Below, one piece after another: positions 9,798 to 18,859 of a stretch of 64,000 bases of DNA (its first letter is position 1; each line of letters opens with the position of its first letter). The notes below the pieces were generated by a model, which saw only the letters and a list, made by a program, of their open reading frames with translations, searched no databases and was not told where the DNA came from. The stretch comes from Arenibacter echinorum (lineage in GTDB: Bacteria > Bacteroidota > Bacteroidia > Flavobacteriales > Flavobacteriaceae). The DNA lies in contig NZ_QLLN01000004.1 of the NCBI RefSeq assembly GCF_003259375.1, positions 560,495 through 624,494 of the forward strand. Reading direction: 5' to 3'. Both the position numbers and the translations under genes were made by a program.

Positions 9798-10650
9798 ATT
9801 TAATCATAAGACCCGCAATATCTTTTCCGGTGGCGGCCTCAATACCTTCCAAACCTGGGGAGGAATTTACCTCTAAAATCAATGGCCCCCTGGCGGATTG
9901 AAGCATATCTACCCCGGCCACTCCAAGTCCCATTGCCCTGGCCGCTTTTATGGCCGCATTTTCTTCTTCATCTGTCAATTCTATGATATTGGCAGAACCA
10001 CCTCGGTGCAAATTGGATCGGAATTCTCCTTCCTTGCCTTGGCGTTTCATGGCCCCGACCACAACTCCATCTATAACAAAGGCGCGAATATCCGCTCCCT
10101 TGGCCTCTTTGATAAATTCCTGTACAATTACCCTTGCCTTTAGACCATTAAAGGCCTCTAGGATCGATTCGGCCGAATTCCTATTGTCCGCCAGTACCAC
10201 CCCAAGACCTTGGGTACCTTCCAATAATTTAATGACCACTGGCGCACCACCGGCATTATCTATAATGGTTCCAACATCCCTGGAATAATTGCTGAATACC
10301 GTCTTAGGAAGTCCCAAACCGGCACGCGATAAAATTTGTAGGCTTCGCAGTTTATCCCTTGAACGGACCAGGGCCTGTGACTCAACGGCGGTAAAGACTT
10401 TCATCATTTCAAATTGCCTTACCACAGCCGTACCATAAAAGGTTATAGATGCCCCTATCCTAGGTATTACTCCCGAAACGCCAGTGATTTCTTGCCCTTG
10501 ATAAATAAGTCCAGGTTTCTTCTTTTCTATGACGAGATCACACTTGCCATGGTCTACGACCAACATTTCATGCCCTTTCTTTTTTCCTGCTTCGACCAGG
10601 CGATTGGTGGAATAAAGATTTGGGTTCTGAGAGAGAATTACGATTTTCAT
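9775..10650 (-). CDS. rimK: RimK-like ATP-grasp amino acid ligase
   Basis: 291 residues with the RimK arrangement: an N-terminal pre-ATP-grasp domain ([18 protein letters not shown]), a central ATP-grasp fold with the Gly-rich loop [10 protein letters not shown], the IVQEF strand, the Arg pair of [12 protein letters not shown] type, and the metal-binding end [13 protein letters not shown]. The length is normal for the family. RimK adds glutamate to ribosomal protein S6 in E. coli; many relatives ligate glutamate or other amino acids to small molecules, so the symbol denotes family rather than proven substrate. It is the first gene of a two-gene operon with the overlapping AstE/AspA-like hydrolase. 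Confidence 0.85.
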   Translation of the reverse strand: MKIVILSQNPNLYSTNRLVEAGKKKGHEMLVVDHGKCDLVIEKKKPGLIYQGQEITGVSGVIPRIGASITFYGTAVVRQFEMMKVFTAVESQALVRSRDKLRSLQILSRAGLGLPKTVFSNYSRDVGTIIDNAGGAPVVIKLLEGTQGLGVVLADNRNSAESILEAFNGLKARVIVQEFIKEAKGADIRAFVIDGVVVGAMKRQGKEGEFRSNLHRGGSANIIELTDEEENAAIKAARAMGLGVAGVDMLQSARGPLILEVNSSPGLEGIEAATGKDIAGLMIKYVERHAE

Positions 10651-10854
10651 GTTTATAGACTAACCAATTAATAATTCTGTGGAAAGTAGGTTTTAATATT
10701 CAAATAATACTTTAAACCCCAACAAATAATATACACCAATAATTTCGCTTTTGTATTATTGATTCCGATAATAATTCTAAGGCTACCAAGGCCTTAAAAC
10801 TATTTCAGCAACAAACATTGTTTAAATAAAGTTTATTTTGCGTTAAGGATTGAA

Positions 10855-10935
10855 GTGAAAAGCCCGCAGTTCTGAAATTCAGGACGAGGACTTATAGCGT
10901 AAAGCCTGACGGCCACGGCCGTAACGCCCAACCAC
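10855..10935. repeat. GC-rich palindrome-containing intergenic element
   Basis: The 612-base gap 10651-11262 holds no credible gene. Inside AT-rich DNA lies a GC-rich stretch with the self-complementary ACGGCCGT flanked by GGCC and CGCC, and the phrase AGCGTAAAGCCTGACGG. Similar GCGTT/GGCTTT...GCTATA hairpin-like phrases recur between genes in many Bacteroidota as I remember them, so this is a candidate REP-like element. A 73-codon ORF read across it on the - strand has no protein-like features. Confidence 0.4.
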
Positions 10936-11185
10936 CTTGAAGGATAAAAAATTCTAGCTAAAAAAATCAACAATGTCCCCTCTACACGTCTCCTTTTCTT
11001 AGACGAGCATTTTAGTTCTAGAAACAAAACATTGAAAATACTTAATATGCTCATTATTAGTTTTTTATAAAATTATAAATGATCTTAAAGTATCAAAAAC
11101 TTCATTTTAATAACCAATGAGTATCAAAATTATAGGTTTTTTAGCAGTAAAAATAACTATTATGAAGTCATTTTAACGGTCTGGG

Positions 11186-11193
11186 AAGCGCTT
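11186..11193. promoter_or_regulatory. Possible LacI/PurR-type half-site palindrome upstream of esterase
   Basis: AAGCGCTT, embedded in GGGAAGCGCTTGAAA, is a short palindrome with the central CG common in LacI-family operators. It lies 70 bases before the esterase start and about 35 before a TATCTTTA (11228-11235) that resembles the flavobacterial -7 box TAnnTTTG. It differs from the TGTAATCGATTACA operators further right, so another regulator would be needed. Confidence 0.25.
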
Positions 11194-11262
11194 GAAAACA
11201 ATGTCCTTTTTGTTCAACGATATTTTCTATCTTTAACCATATCAACCTATTCAAAAATTAAA

Positions 11263-12177
11263 ATGAAACCATTCTTTTTCCTATTTAGCTGTTTATTTTC
11301 TATGACCATTTTCGCACAAAACACCGTACTTCCTCTTTGGCCCAACAACATCCCCAACTCCATCAAAACAGATGAAAAAGAAGAGGTGATAAGCGCGGAC
11401 ATTGTAAGGATAGCCAAGGTACAGGTGCCTCAGATCGAGGTGTATCTACCCGCCAAAAAAAATGCCACTGGGCAGGCGGTATTAATTTTCCCAGGAGGTG
11501 GTTACGGTATACTGGCTTATGACTGGGAAGGAACCGATTTTGCAAAATTCCTTAATGGCAAGGGCATTGCCGGAATCGTTGTAAAATATCGTTTGCCAAG
11601 TGCAAAATCACAAACAGATATTCACGTAGTACCCCTACAAGATGCACAACGAGCAATAAGGATGGTGCGGTCCAAAGCTATTGAATGGAATATTGATCCC
11701 AACAACGTTGGTATAATTGGCTTTTCAGCTGGTGGGCATTTGGCTTCCACCTTGGGTACCCACTATAATGAAGAGGTGTATCCTAAAAAAGATACCATTG
11801 ATAACCTAAGTGCACGACCCGACTTTATGACCTTGGCCTATCCCGTAATCACTATGGGCGAACCAAATACCCATGGAGGCTCCAGAAAAAACTTATTGGG
11901 AGAAAACCCTACCCAAAAAATGGTAGATCATTTCTCCAACGAATTACAGGTTACTGCCGATACCCCTCCCACTTTTTTGCTGCACGCCTCGGATGATAAA
12001 GGAGTCCCAGTAGAAAACAGCCTTTTATTCTATACTGCATTGGTAAAGAACCAGGTTCCCGCCGAAATGCATATCTATCCAACCGGCGGTCACGGATTTG
12101 CCTTGGGCCTGCAAGAAGCGCATTTGGCTACATGGACCGATCAATGGGTAGGATGGTTAACTAATTTTAAAAGATAA
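11263..12177 (+). CDS. Secreted alpha/beta-hydrolase esterase (acetyl-xylan-esterase-like)
   Basis: 304 residues with a cleavable signal peptide ending FAQ (residue 19). The catalytic set is visible: oxyanion motif PGGGY (77-81), nucleophile elbow GFSAGG (Ser155), HASDD (acidic residue about 244-245) and GGHGF (His277). It shares long stretches with the esterase gene at 39305-40249, for example SRKNLLGEN, VPVENS and GGHGF, and is its paralogue. Such proteins remove acetyl groups from plant or algal polysaccharides. It stands apart from the glycan clusters and has its own putative promoter, so its substrate is open. Confidence 0.8.
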   Translation: MKPFFFLFSCLFSMTIFAQNTVLPLWPNNIPNSIKTDEKEEVISADIVRIAKVQVPQIEVYLPAKKNATGQAVLIFPGGGYGILAYDWEGTDFAKFLNGKGIAGIVVKYRLPSAKSQTDIHVVPLQDAQRAIRMVRSKAIEWNIDPNNVGIIGFSAGGHLASTLGTHYNEEVYPKKDTIDNLSARPDFMTLAYPVITMGEPNTHGGSRKNLLGENPTQKMVDHFSNELQVTADTPPTFLLHASDDKGVPVENSLLFYTALVKNQVPAEMHIYPTGGHGFALGLQEAHLATWTDQWVGWLTNFKR

Positions 12178-12329
12178 TTCCTTATTCCATTATGAATAAA
12201 TATTGCATTAACAGTGTTCTTGGATAAATAAATGCTGTAAGGAATTAATTTATGCCCGACAAAATGTACTGATAGTTATCATGTTTTGATATACCCAAAA
12301 GCTATACTTTTATCACTTAAACATTCTAA

Positions 12330-12764
12330 ATGAAGAAGTGGACTTTAATAATGGCCCTATTTTTGTCAAGTTTCCTAACCGCGCAAAAATGGGAAAGTAA
12401 TTGGTCGGACGCAGCTGCCCTGGCCAAACAAAAAAATCAAAATGTAGTGTTGGTCTTTTCTGGCTCCGATTGGTGCGCTCCCTGCATAAAATTAGACAAG
12501 AGCATTTGGCAATCCTCGGAATTTCAGGATTACGCCAAAGACCATTGGACTATGCTTAGAGCAGATTTTCCTAGAAAAAAAGCCAACCAGCTCCCAGAGG
12601 AGCAAAAGAATAAAAATGCCCAACTCGCAGAAAAGTATAATAAAAACGGATACTTTCCCTTGGTCCTAGTATTAGATCCCAGTGGAAATATCTTGGGCCA
12701 AACTGGATTCAAAAATATATCCGTCAAAGAATATATTGCACTTTTAAAATCGTTCGAAGGTTGA
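12330..12764 (+). CDS. Secreted thioredoxin-fold protein, first gene of ApbE operon
   Basis: 144 residues, signal peptide to about residue 19 (SSFLTAQ). The thioredoxin active site is FSGSDWCAPC (Cys49, Cys52), followed by the cis-Pro region YFPLVLVLDPSG. It probably works in the periplasm as a disulfide reductant or isomerase. Its stop codon overlaps the TTG start of the ApbE gene (TTGA), so translation is likely coupled. Its probable client is in the same operon: the DUF4266 lipoprotein ends in a Cys-x-Cys tail. A weak promoter candidate lies upstream (TTTG at 12285, TACTTTTA at 12305). Confidence 0.8.
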   Translation: MKKWTLIMALFLSSFLTAQKWESNWSDAAALAKQKNQNVVLVFSGSDWCAPCIKLDKSIWQSSEFQDYAKDHWTMLRADFPRKKANQLPEEQKNKNAQLAEKYNKNGYFPLVLVLDPSGNILGQTGFKNISVKEYIALLKSFEG

Positions 12765-13750
12765 AGAACCCCTTATTAATCGCAATTGCAATTTTAATCC
12801 CATGTTTCGTTTTTGCTCAGGAAATAGCACATAGACGGACCACAAAATTAATGGGAAGTAGGTTCGATATTACCATAGTTGCCCAAGATGAAGCTACCTC
12901 TAACCGCTATATAGATAAGGCCATCGACGAGATCTCTAGAATTGAAAAATTGATTTCCTCATGGATTCCCAGCTCACAGACCTCAGCGATCAATCTAAAT
13001 GCCGGGATTAAACCTGTAAAAGTTGATCAAGAATTAATAGACCTTATTGAGCGCTGCATCACCGTCTCAAAGATTACGGACGGCGCCTTCGATATCACCT
13101 ATGCCTCCATTGATAAGGTTTGGAGATATGATGGCAGCATGAAAGAAATGCCCGCCAAGGAAGCCATAGAAAATTCCGTTGCCAAGATCGGCTATCAAAA
13201 TATTGTCCTGGACAAGAAGTTACAAACGGTGTTCCTAAGATTGGAGGGTATGAAAATAGGTTTCGGTGCCATTGGGAAAGGATATGCCGCCGATAAGGTA
13301 AGAAGTATGCTAAAAGCAGAAGGTGTTAAGTCAGGAATTATCAATGCCTCAGGGGACCTCACCACTTGGGGAAAACAACCTGATGGTACGGATTGGATGG
13401 TGGGCATAACCAACCCTCTTAACAAAGACAACATATTCTCTTGGTTCCCTGTAGTCAATGCAGCTGTTGCCACCTCCGGTAATTATGAAAAATACGTCAC
13501 TTTTAATGGGGTAAAATATAGCCATATTATTGACCCCCGAACCGGTTACCCCTCAACGGGTATACTAAGTGTTACCATTTTTGCCCCTAGTGCTGAATTA
13601 TGTGATGCGCTGGCCACCTCCGTTTTTATTACCGGGACAGAAACTGGCCTTAACATGATAAACCAAATTAAAGGAGTGGAATGCATTATTATTGATGATC
13701 ACAATCATATACACACTTCTGAAAACATTGAACTTAACAAAACCCAATAA
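12761..13750 (+). CDS. apbE: FAD:protein FMN transferase (ApbE)
   Basis: 329 residues from a TTG that overlaps the upstream stop; this start is required to give the signal peptide (KNPLLIAIAILIPCFVFAQ), and no ATG competes. ApbE landmarks are RRTTKLMGSRFDI, SQTSAINLNAG, GFGAIGKGYAADKV, ASGDLTTWG, AVATSGNYEKY and HIIDPRTGYPS. ApbE moves FMN from FAD onto a Thr or Ser of exported proteins through a phosphoester bond, in a Mg-dependent reaction on the outer face of the inner membrane. No NqrC or RnfG target is in the window, so the acceptor should be sought among its operon partners. Confidence 0.9.
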   Translation: MKNPLLIAIAILIPCFVFAQEIAHRRTTKLMGSRFDITIVAQDEATSNRYIDKAIDEISRIEKLISSWIPSSQTSAINLNAGIKPVKVDQELIDLIERCITVSKITDGAFDITYASIDKVWRYDGSMKEMPAKEAIENSVAKIGYQNIVLDKKLQTVFLRLEGMKIGFGAIGKGYAADKVRSMLKAEGVKSGIINASGDLTTWGKQPDGTDWMVGITNPLNKDNIFSWFPVVNAAVATSGNYEKYVTFNGVKYSHIIDPRTGYPSTGILSVTIFAPSAELCDALATSVFITGTETGLNMINQIKGVECIIIDDHNHIHTSENIELNKTQ

Positions 13751-13754
13751 CGCC

Positions 13755-13964
13755 ATGCGACATTTTATCATACTTATTATTGGCATTTTATCACTATCCT
13801 CCTGTGTTGCGGTAAGGGAATACGACAAAGTATACCTCAACGATGAAGAAATGGACTTGGCCACCAAAAGCTTGGAACGGTTCGAAACTAATTTTCACAT
13901 ATATCGGGAAGCCGCTGCAGGTGCCAATGGAGGCAAAACAGGTGGTGGGTGCGGATGCAATTAA
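13755..13964 (+). CDS. DUF4266 lipoprotein with C-terminal GGGCGCN tail
   Basis: 69 residues from the ATG at 13755, five bases after the apbE stop; an in-frame upstream ATG at 13692 lies inside apbE and would lose the signal. Lipobox LSSC (Cys17). The rest is a short helix-prone segment (EMDLATKSLERFETNFHIYREAAAG) and a flexible tail GGKTGGGCGCN with Cys66 and Cys68. This matches the small DUF4266 family, which I know as a regular partner of DUF3570 and ApbE genes and whose role is undetermined. The membrane anchor and Cys-x-Cys tail suggest a metal or redox function, with the operon's thioredoxin keeping the cysteines reduced. Confidence 0.8.
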   Translation: MRHFIILIIGILSLSSCVAVREYDKVYLNDEEMDLATKSLERFETNFHIYREAAAGANGGKTGGGCGCN

Positions 13965-13970
13965 AATAGA

Positions 13971-15248
13971 ATGAAAGGAATAGGATTTATAGTATTTTTC
14001 GGATTGATTTCCTGGGGCGCATTTTCCCAAGGCAATAATCAAGAGTATATAAAAAAAGTGTTGGAGACCCCTGAGGTGGAATTGCTGTATAGCTATTACA
14101 GCCAGGACGGAGACAATGCCGCTGTAACCGGGGGGGAAGGAACGGAAAAATTAACGGATATGACCCCTACGATTATTGTTAGCATCCCCATCGGGGAGGA
14201 TAACGTACTAAGTCTGGATGCAGGAATATCTGCCTATACCTCGGCCTCCTCCAGTAATATTAACCCTTTCGACGGTAGCAAAGCAGCCAGTCCCTGGGTA
14301 GAATCTTCGGGCGCATCCCGTAGTGATGCCCTAACCTATTTTCACCCCACCTTTACCCATAGTTCCAAGGACCGAAATAAAATCGTCAGCGGTAATATTG
14401 CGGTATCTGCCGAATACGATTACTTTTCACTGGGTTTTGGAGGTGGTTATACCCATCTTATGAACGAAAAAAATACGGAACTGGGAATAAGCGGGCAGGT
14501 ATATTTGGACACCTATAAACCGCAGTACCCCATTGAACTGCGTCAAGGTTTTTTTGATAATCGAATTACTGGCACGGGTACCTATTCTCCATTATTTACT
14601 GAGTTTAACGACTTAAACCGAAATTCTTATTCCCTATCCCTTAATTTTTCCCAGATTATCAGCAAGCGCTTTCAGGCGTCACTGTCGCTAGATTTTGTTC
14701 TTCAGGACGGACTATTATCCACCCCGCACCAAAGGGTATATTTACAGGATAGGAGCGATTTTTTTATAGAGGATTTTCAATTGGCGGACAATGTTGAATT
14801 ATTGCCTACTTCAAGGTTTAAATTACCCATTGGAGGAAGGCTTTCATACTATATAAACGATCAGTTTAGCCTTCGTACCTATTTTAGATATTATTATGAC
14901 GACTGGGGGGTTACCGCTTATACCGGAAGTTTGGAAGTACCTATAAAAGTATCGGAGAAGTTTACGGTATTTCCTATGTACCGCTATTATACCCAAACTG
15001 CCTCCGATTATTTTTACCCCAAGGAATCGGCTTTATCCACATATCAATTCTATACCTCGGATTATGACCTTTCGGCTTTCAACAGCAACCAATACGGTTT
15101 TGGCATTACCTACAAGGATATTTTTACCCAGAGCAAAGTCTGGAAATTCGGTTTAAAGAGTATTAGTTTTAGGTTTAACCAATACGAAAGAACCACCGGG
15201 TTAAGTGCCAGCATCTTTGAATTGGGAGCTAAGTTTATAATGGATTAA
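13971..15248 (+). CDS. DUF3570 outer-membrane beta-barrel protein
   Basis: 425 residues, signal peptide ending AFSQ (residue 20). The protein is rich in alternating aromatic and polar strands ending in ELGAKFIMD with a terminal aromatic-rich strand pattern, as for an outer-membrane barrel. It belongs to the DUF3570 family by its opening (VELLYSYYSQDGDNAAVTGG) and its partners. The loop WVESSGASRSDA (109-120) contains Ser-Gly-Ala-Ser, close to the S-G-A-T/S core of ApbE flavinylation sites, though the usual upstream Asp is missing. It is the last gene of the thioredoxin-apbE-DUF4266 operon, six bases after the DUF4266 stop. A role in electron transfer or metal chemistry at the outer membrane is inference. 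Confidence 0.8.
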   Translation: MKGIGFIVFFGLISWGAFSQGNNQEYIKKVLETPEVELLYSYYSQDGDNAAVTGGEGTEKLTDMTPTIIVSIPIGEDNVLSLDAGISAYTSASSSNINPFDGSKAASPWVESSGASRSDALTYFHPTFTHSSKDRNKIVSGNIAVSAEYDYFSLGFGGGYTHLMNEKNTELGISGQVYLDTYKPQYPIELRQGFFDNRITGTGTYSPLFTEFNDLNRNSYSLSLNFSQIISKRFQASLSLDFVLQDGLLSTPHQRVYLQDRSDFFIEDFQLADNVELLPTSRFKLPIGGRLSYYINDQFSLRTYFRYYYDDWGVTAYTGSLEVPIKVSEKFTVFPMYRYYTQTASDYFYPKESALSTYQFYTSDYDLSAFNSNQYGFGITYKDIFTQSKVWKFGLKSISFRFNQYERTTGLSASIFELGAKFIMD

Positions 15249-15360
15249 TTTTTATAGTTACTAAGGATTTCAATAAATTAAACATCTTATAACCAATGTT
15301 TTGATATAATATCGTTTTAGCGGCCGAAAGTTATTTCAATTCTAATTTGGAAACAAGGCT

Positions 15361-15455
15361 AGTCACTTCGACAGAGTCCCTTTTCGGGACGACGAGAAGT
15401 CGCACATACTGGATGAGAGCTAGATGTGTGATTTCTCATATACATTCGAAATGAT
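15361..15455. repeat. Interspersed inverted-repeat element with nested hairpin
   Basis: The 388-base gap 15249-15636 holds no credible gene. GTCACTTCGA at 15362 and TTCGAAATGA at 15445 form imperfect terminal inverted repeats. Inside is a nested hairpin: ACTTC (15365) with GAAGT (15396), and GTCCC (15376) with GGGAC (15386). Elements bounded by GTCATTTCGA-like ends are common between genes of flavobacteria as I remember them, and are probably non-autonomous mobile repeats. Confidence 0.45.
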
Positions 15456-15636
15456 AACCTCAAAACCTTCGACTTATAACCTAAAACTGCCACTATCCCA
15501 CAACCATGGTCGTCTTTATTAAGTGCCTCCAAATCAAATTTTTGAAAAAATGTCATTTTAGCAGCTTGAAAAATAAAATTTCTCATGTCTCATCCTAACA
15601 ATAATGATGTTTATTTAGTTAATTAGGTACCATCTC

Positions 15637-18600
15637 TTACAATTTCATAAAATCTTCGGCCATAATCTTCTTGAGGTAAAAAACCAGTTCCTCTGCATTT
15701 TCCTGGGAAAAGACCATTGGGGGTTTAATTTTAAGAACGTTGTGGTCCGGACCATCAGTACTCATAAGAATACCGTGGTCTTTCATACGGTTGGCCAAAT
15801 AATCGGTCTGGGCAGCCAAAGGTTCCCTTCTAGCGTTCACCAACTCGATCCCTAAAAAAAGACCCTGTCCCCTTACATCTCCGATAATAGGAAAGTTCAA
15901 TGCCAAAGCCATAAGTTCCTTCTTCAGATAGTTTCCGACCTCCAAGGCATGTGACTGCAACTTTTCACGTTTTACAACTCTCAAGACCTCAGCACCTATG
16001 GCACAGGATACGGGATTCCCCCCAAAGGTGTTAAAATACTCCATTCCGTTGGCAAATTTATCCGCAATTTCCTGGGTACAGGCTACCGCGGCCAAGGGAT
16101 GTCCATTGCCCAAAGGTTTCCCAATGGTCACAATATCGGGTACTACCCCGTGGAGCTGAAAGCCCCAAAAGGTACTGCCCATACGCCCGCAACCTACCTG
16201 CACCTCATCGGAAATACATAATCCATCAGCTTCCCTTACGTATTGATATGCTTTTGCCAAGAACCCCTCCGGCAACTCTATTTGTCCTCCACAGCTAATT
16301 ATTGGCTCTATGATGAAACCGCCTACTCCCCGTCCCTTGGCATGAATCTTATCTATTTGCACCTTCACCTCCTCTGCATAATGCCCGTCTATGTTTTTCC
16401 CGCGGTATTTTCCCCTAAAAGCATCGGGAAGCGGAAAAATATGGGTGTGTTCAGGGGCGCCCTTGCCTCCTTTGCCATCAAACTTATATGAACTGATATC
16501 GATACACATATTGGAATTTCCATGATATCCCACCTCGGAGGCTATAACGTCCCGTTCACCGGTGACCGCCTTGACCATACGGATGGCCAACTCGTTGGCC
16601 TCACTGCCAGAATTCACAAAATGGAGCACGCTTAATTCTGGTGGTAAGGTCTCCAGCAGTTCTTTGGCCAACTCATTGATGTTTTCATGCAGATAGCGAC
16701 TATTGGTATTGATCAAGGCCATTTGTTCCTGACCAACCCTTACCACCTCAGGATGTTCATGGCCCACATGGGCAACATTGTTTACGGTGTCCAAATATTT
16801 TCTTCCATATTGGTCCATTAGGTACTGCCCTGCCCCACGTACCATTTTTATAGGCACCTTGTATTGCAAGCTCAAACTTTTGCCCAGATGCTGTTTTCTA
16901 TAGTCTATGATGTCCGAATTGGAGGTAGCTTGACTTCCCTCCAATCCCTTGGTCTTAAACAAAAGGTTGGGGTCTGGACAAAGGCTTTTCCATACGGAAA
17001 TCTGATTATGGTACGCTACTCCTGGAAAATCGATCTTATAATGCAGCATGGACAGCATAATCTGAAAATGCAAATGTGGTGCCCAATTGCCGTTCTCTGG
17101 CCAATTCCCCAAAACGCCTATGACATCGCCAGCCTTTATTTTGGTTCCAACCTCATATTTTGTAGCACTGGCTACGGACAAATGTCCGTAAAGCGTATAA
17201 AACTCTAGGCCTTCTTCCTGATGTTTTAAAATGACCAATCCACCATATTCCTTGTCCCCCGCATCATTTACAGCAGTTACCACTTCCCCATCAAAAAGTG
17301 CATGCACGGCAGAACTGGCCGGCAACCAAAAATCGACCCCTAAATGAATACTCCTAGACTCCCGCCCGTTGTTCCCTATTTTATCATAAGAGGATGTAGT
17401 GTAAATTGGCCTCGGCTCCAAATAACCTCCAGCCAAAATGTTTGCAAGGTATTTGCGCTGCAATTTATTAAGCTTATACTGAAAAAAATCCAGGTCATTA
17501 AAGTCCTTTTCATGTCCTAACCATTTACTGGAAACGCTCAAATCCAGAGCATGTACTTCGTTAAAACCTATACTGGGGAAAAGCTTTCCTAGGGAAAAGG
17601 ATTGCCCTTGGGACCAAAGCTTGAATTTTCCCTCCATGGGATGGGCAGTAAATCCACATGCCTCCCTAAAACTATAGTGTGCAAAATCTGCATTTATATC
17701 CTTCCACTTCCGCAATAACTCCCATGCCGGTTTTTCACTGATCAGGAGATATGTATTGTCCGGTTCCTTCTCTTTATTTATGGCCGATTTGGTTACGGAT
17801 ATCACCAAACGCATTGCAATGGCCATATACAAATGCTCCAGTTCGTTTTCCAACAAGGGAAATGCATTATTGTAGCCCCTAATAATCGGCAAAGAGGCCT
17901 GAAGCGGATCATTGTGGTGCATTATGGCATAGGCACATACCACGGCCAAATCATTGATAATTTGAGTATAAACGGAATCCCCGAAATCTATGGCGCAAAC
18001 TACCTTGGGAGCGATTAGGTCCGAGGAAACAATAACATTGTTGTCATTGGCATCGTTGTGAACCACAGCCTGCCTTAGTCCGGCATAACTGGGTTGTGCC
18101 AGATGAAATTGGTCCTGAAAATAGGAAATGACTTCTTTGTCCACATTCCTAAAGAGGTTCAGATATTCTGTGGTCCAATCCCCTTCTGATATATCCCAAA
18201 CAAATTTCCGATGGGCCTGGGGATGATCAAAACCCTGCAATGCCCGAGTCAGTCTCCCACATTGTTCACCTAGACTATACCGAAGATTGTCCAATTGTGG
18301 GTTTACCCCACTCCAAACCCTCCCTGATATCCAAGACAACAGCCGCACCTTCCTAATTCGACCTGCTTCGTCCTTAGTCTCCGAAATTGAGCTCCCGTTT
18401 TTATCTGAAATGACCCTGGGAACAGTTAAATCCAAACCATTTTTAGCGGCATATTGCAATAATTTCTGCTGAAAACCCAAATAATCCGTGTTCTCGTCCG
18501 GACGGGATATTTTTAGAATATAGGCCTTCCCATTCGGTGTATCAATTTTAAAATTAAAATCGATTTCCCCAGGCAATGGTTTGGCCGTACCTTGAATGTT

Positions 18601-18663
18601 AAAGTTTTCAAGGGCAATTCTGATGGCTTGATCCGCAGTAATTCGAATTTTATTGTACTCCAT
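15637..18663 (-). CDS. Fused APH-type kinase / M23 peptidase-like / class III aminotransferase-like phospho-lyase
   Basis: 1008 residues from the ATG at 18663 ([12 protein letters not shown]); an upstream TTG start would add a hydrophobic stretch not expected here. Residues 1-335 are a choline/hydroxylysine-kinase-like APH domain with [10 protein letters not shown] (His202, Asp204) and IDFGD (225-229). Residues ~430-560 are an M23 fold with intact Zn ligands HLGVD (His440, Asp444), YGHLS (His494) and HLHF (His530, His532). Residues ~600-1008 are a PLP class III domain with NSGSEAN, DEVQ (819-822) and IGKPLGNG (Lys849). In animals, separate kinase and PLP phospho-lyase act on 5-hydroxylysine or ethanolamine phosphate; the fusion probably phosphorylates such an amino alcohol and eliminates the phosphate. 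There is no signal peptide, so the role of the M23 part in the cytoplasm is unclear. Confidence 0.8.
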   Translation of the reverse strand: MEYNKIRITADQAIRIALENFNIQGTAKPLPGEIDFNFKIDTPNGKAYILKISRPDENTDYLGFQQKLLQYAAKNGLDLTVPRVISDKNGSSISETKDEAGRIRKVRLLSWISGRVWSGVNPQLDNLRYSLGEQCGRLTRALQGFDHPQAHRKFVWDISEGDWTTEYLNLFRNVDKEVISYFQDQFHLAQPSYAGLRQAVVHNDANDNNVIVSSDLIAPKVVCAIDFGDSVYTQIINDLAVVCAYAIMHHNDPLQASLPIIRGYNNAFPLLENELEHLYMAIAMRLVISVTKSAINKEKEPDNTYLLISEKPAWELLRKWKDINADFAHYSFREACGFTAHPMEGKFKLWSQGQSFSLGKLFPSIGFNEVHALDLSVSSKWLGHEKDFNDLDFFQYKLNKLQRKYLANILAGGYLEPRPIYTTSSYDKIGNNGRESRSIHLGVDFWLPASSAVHALFDGEVVTAVNDAGDKEYGGLVILKHQEEGLEFYTLYGHLSVASATKYEVGTKIKAGDVIGVLGNWPENGNWAPHLHFQIMLSMLHYKIDFPGVAYHNQISVWKSLCPDPNLLFKTKGLEGSQATSNSDIIDYRKQHLGKSLSLQYKVPIKMVRGAGQYLMDQYGRKYLDTVNNVAHVGHEHPEVVRVGQEQMALINTNSRYLHENINELAKELLETLPPELSVLHFVNSGSEANELAIRMVKAVTGERDVIASEVGYHGNSNMCIDISSYKFDGKGGKGAPEHTHIFPLPDAFRGKYRGKNIDGHYAEEVKVQIDKIHAKGRGVGGFIIEPIISCGGQIELPEGFLAKAYQYVREADGLCISDEVQVGCGRMGSTFWGFQLHGVVPDIVTIGKPLGNGHPLAAVACTQEIADKFANGMEYFNTFGGNPVSCAIGAEVLRVVKREKLQSHALEVGNYLKKELMALALNFPIIGDVRGQGLFLGIELVNARREPLAAQTDYLANRMKDHGILMSTDGPDHNVLKIKPPMVFSQENAEELVFYLKKIMAEDFMKL

Positions 18664-18859
18664 TAGCTTGGTTCCTTTTTCCTGTGCGCTCCTATGAACA
18701 AATAATCCAACAACCAAAATAAGCATATTATTTTCACAAGACCATTAGTAAAAAGAATTAAAACACTTGAACAACTGAGGCCAAATTTGGTTTTTTTTCC
18801 AAAAAATAAGATTGATATGCTATCTTTAGCCCTTGATCCAACCATACTAAATAATATTC

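Noticed and set aside
10833-11054. 73-codon - strand frame across the GC-rich intergenic element
   Set aside because: Composition follows the repeat, with no signal peptide, domain or neighbour support; probably a chance frame.
13692-13754. Upstream ATG at 13692 as the DUF4266 gene start
   Set aside because: It lies inside apbE and would move the lipoprotein signal away from the N-terminus.
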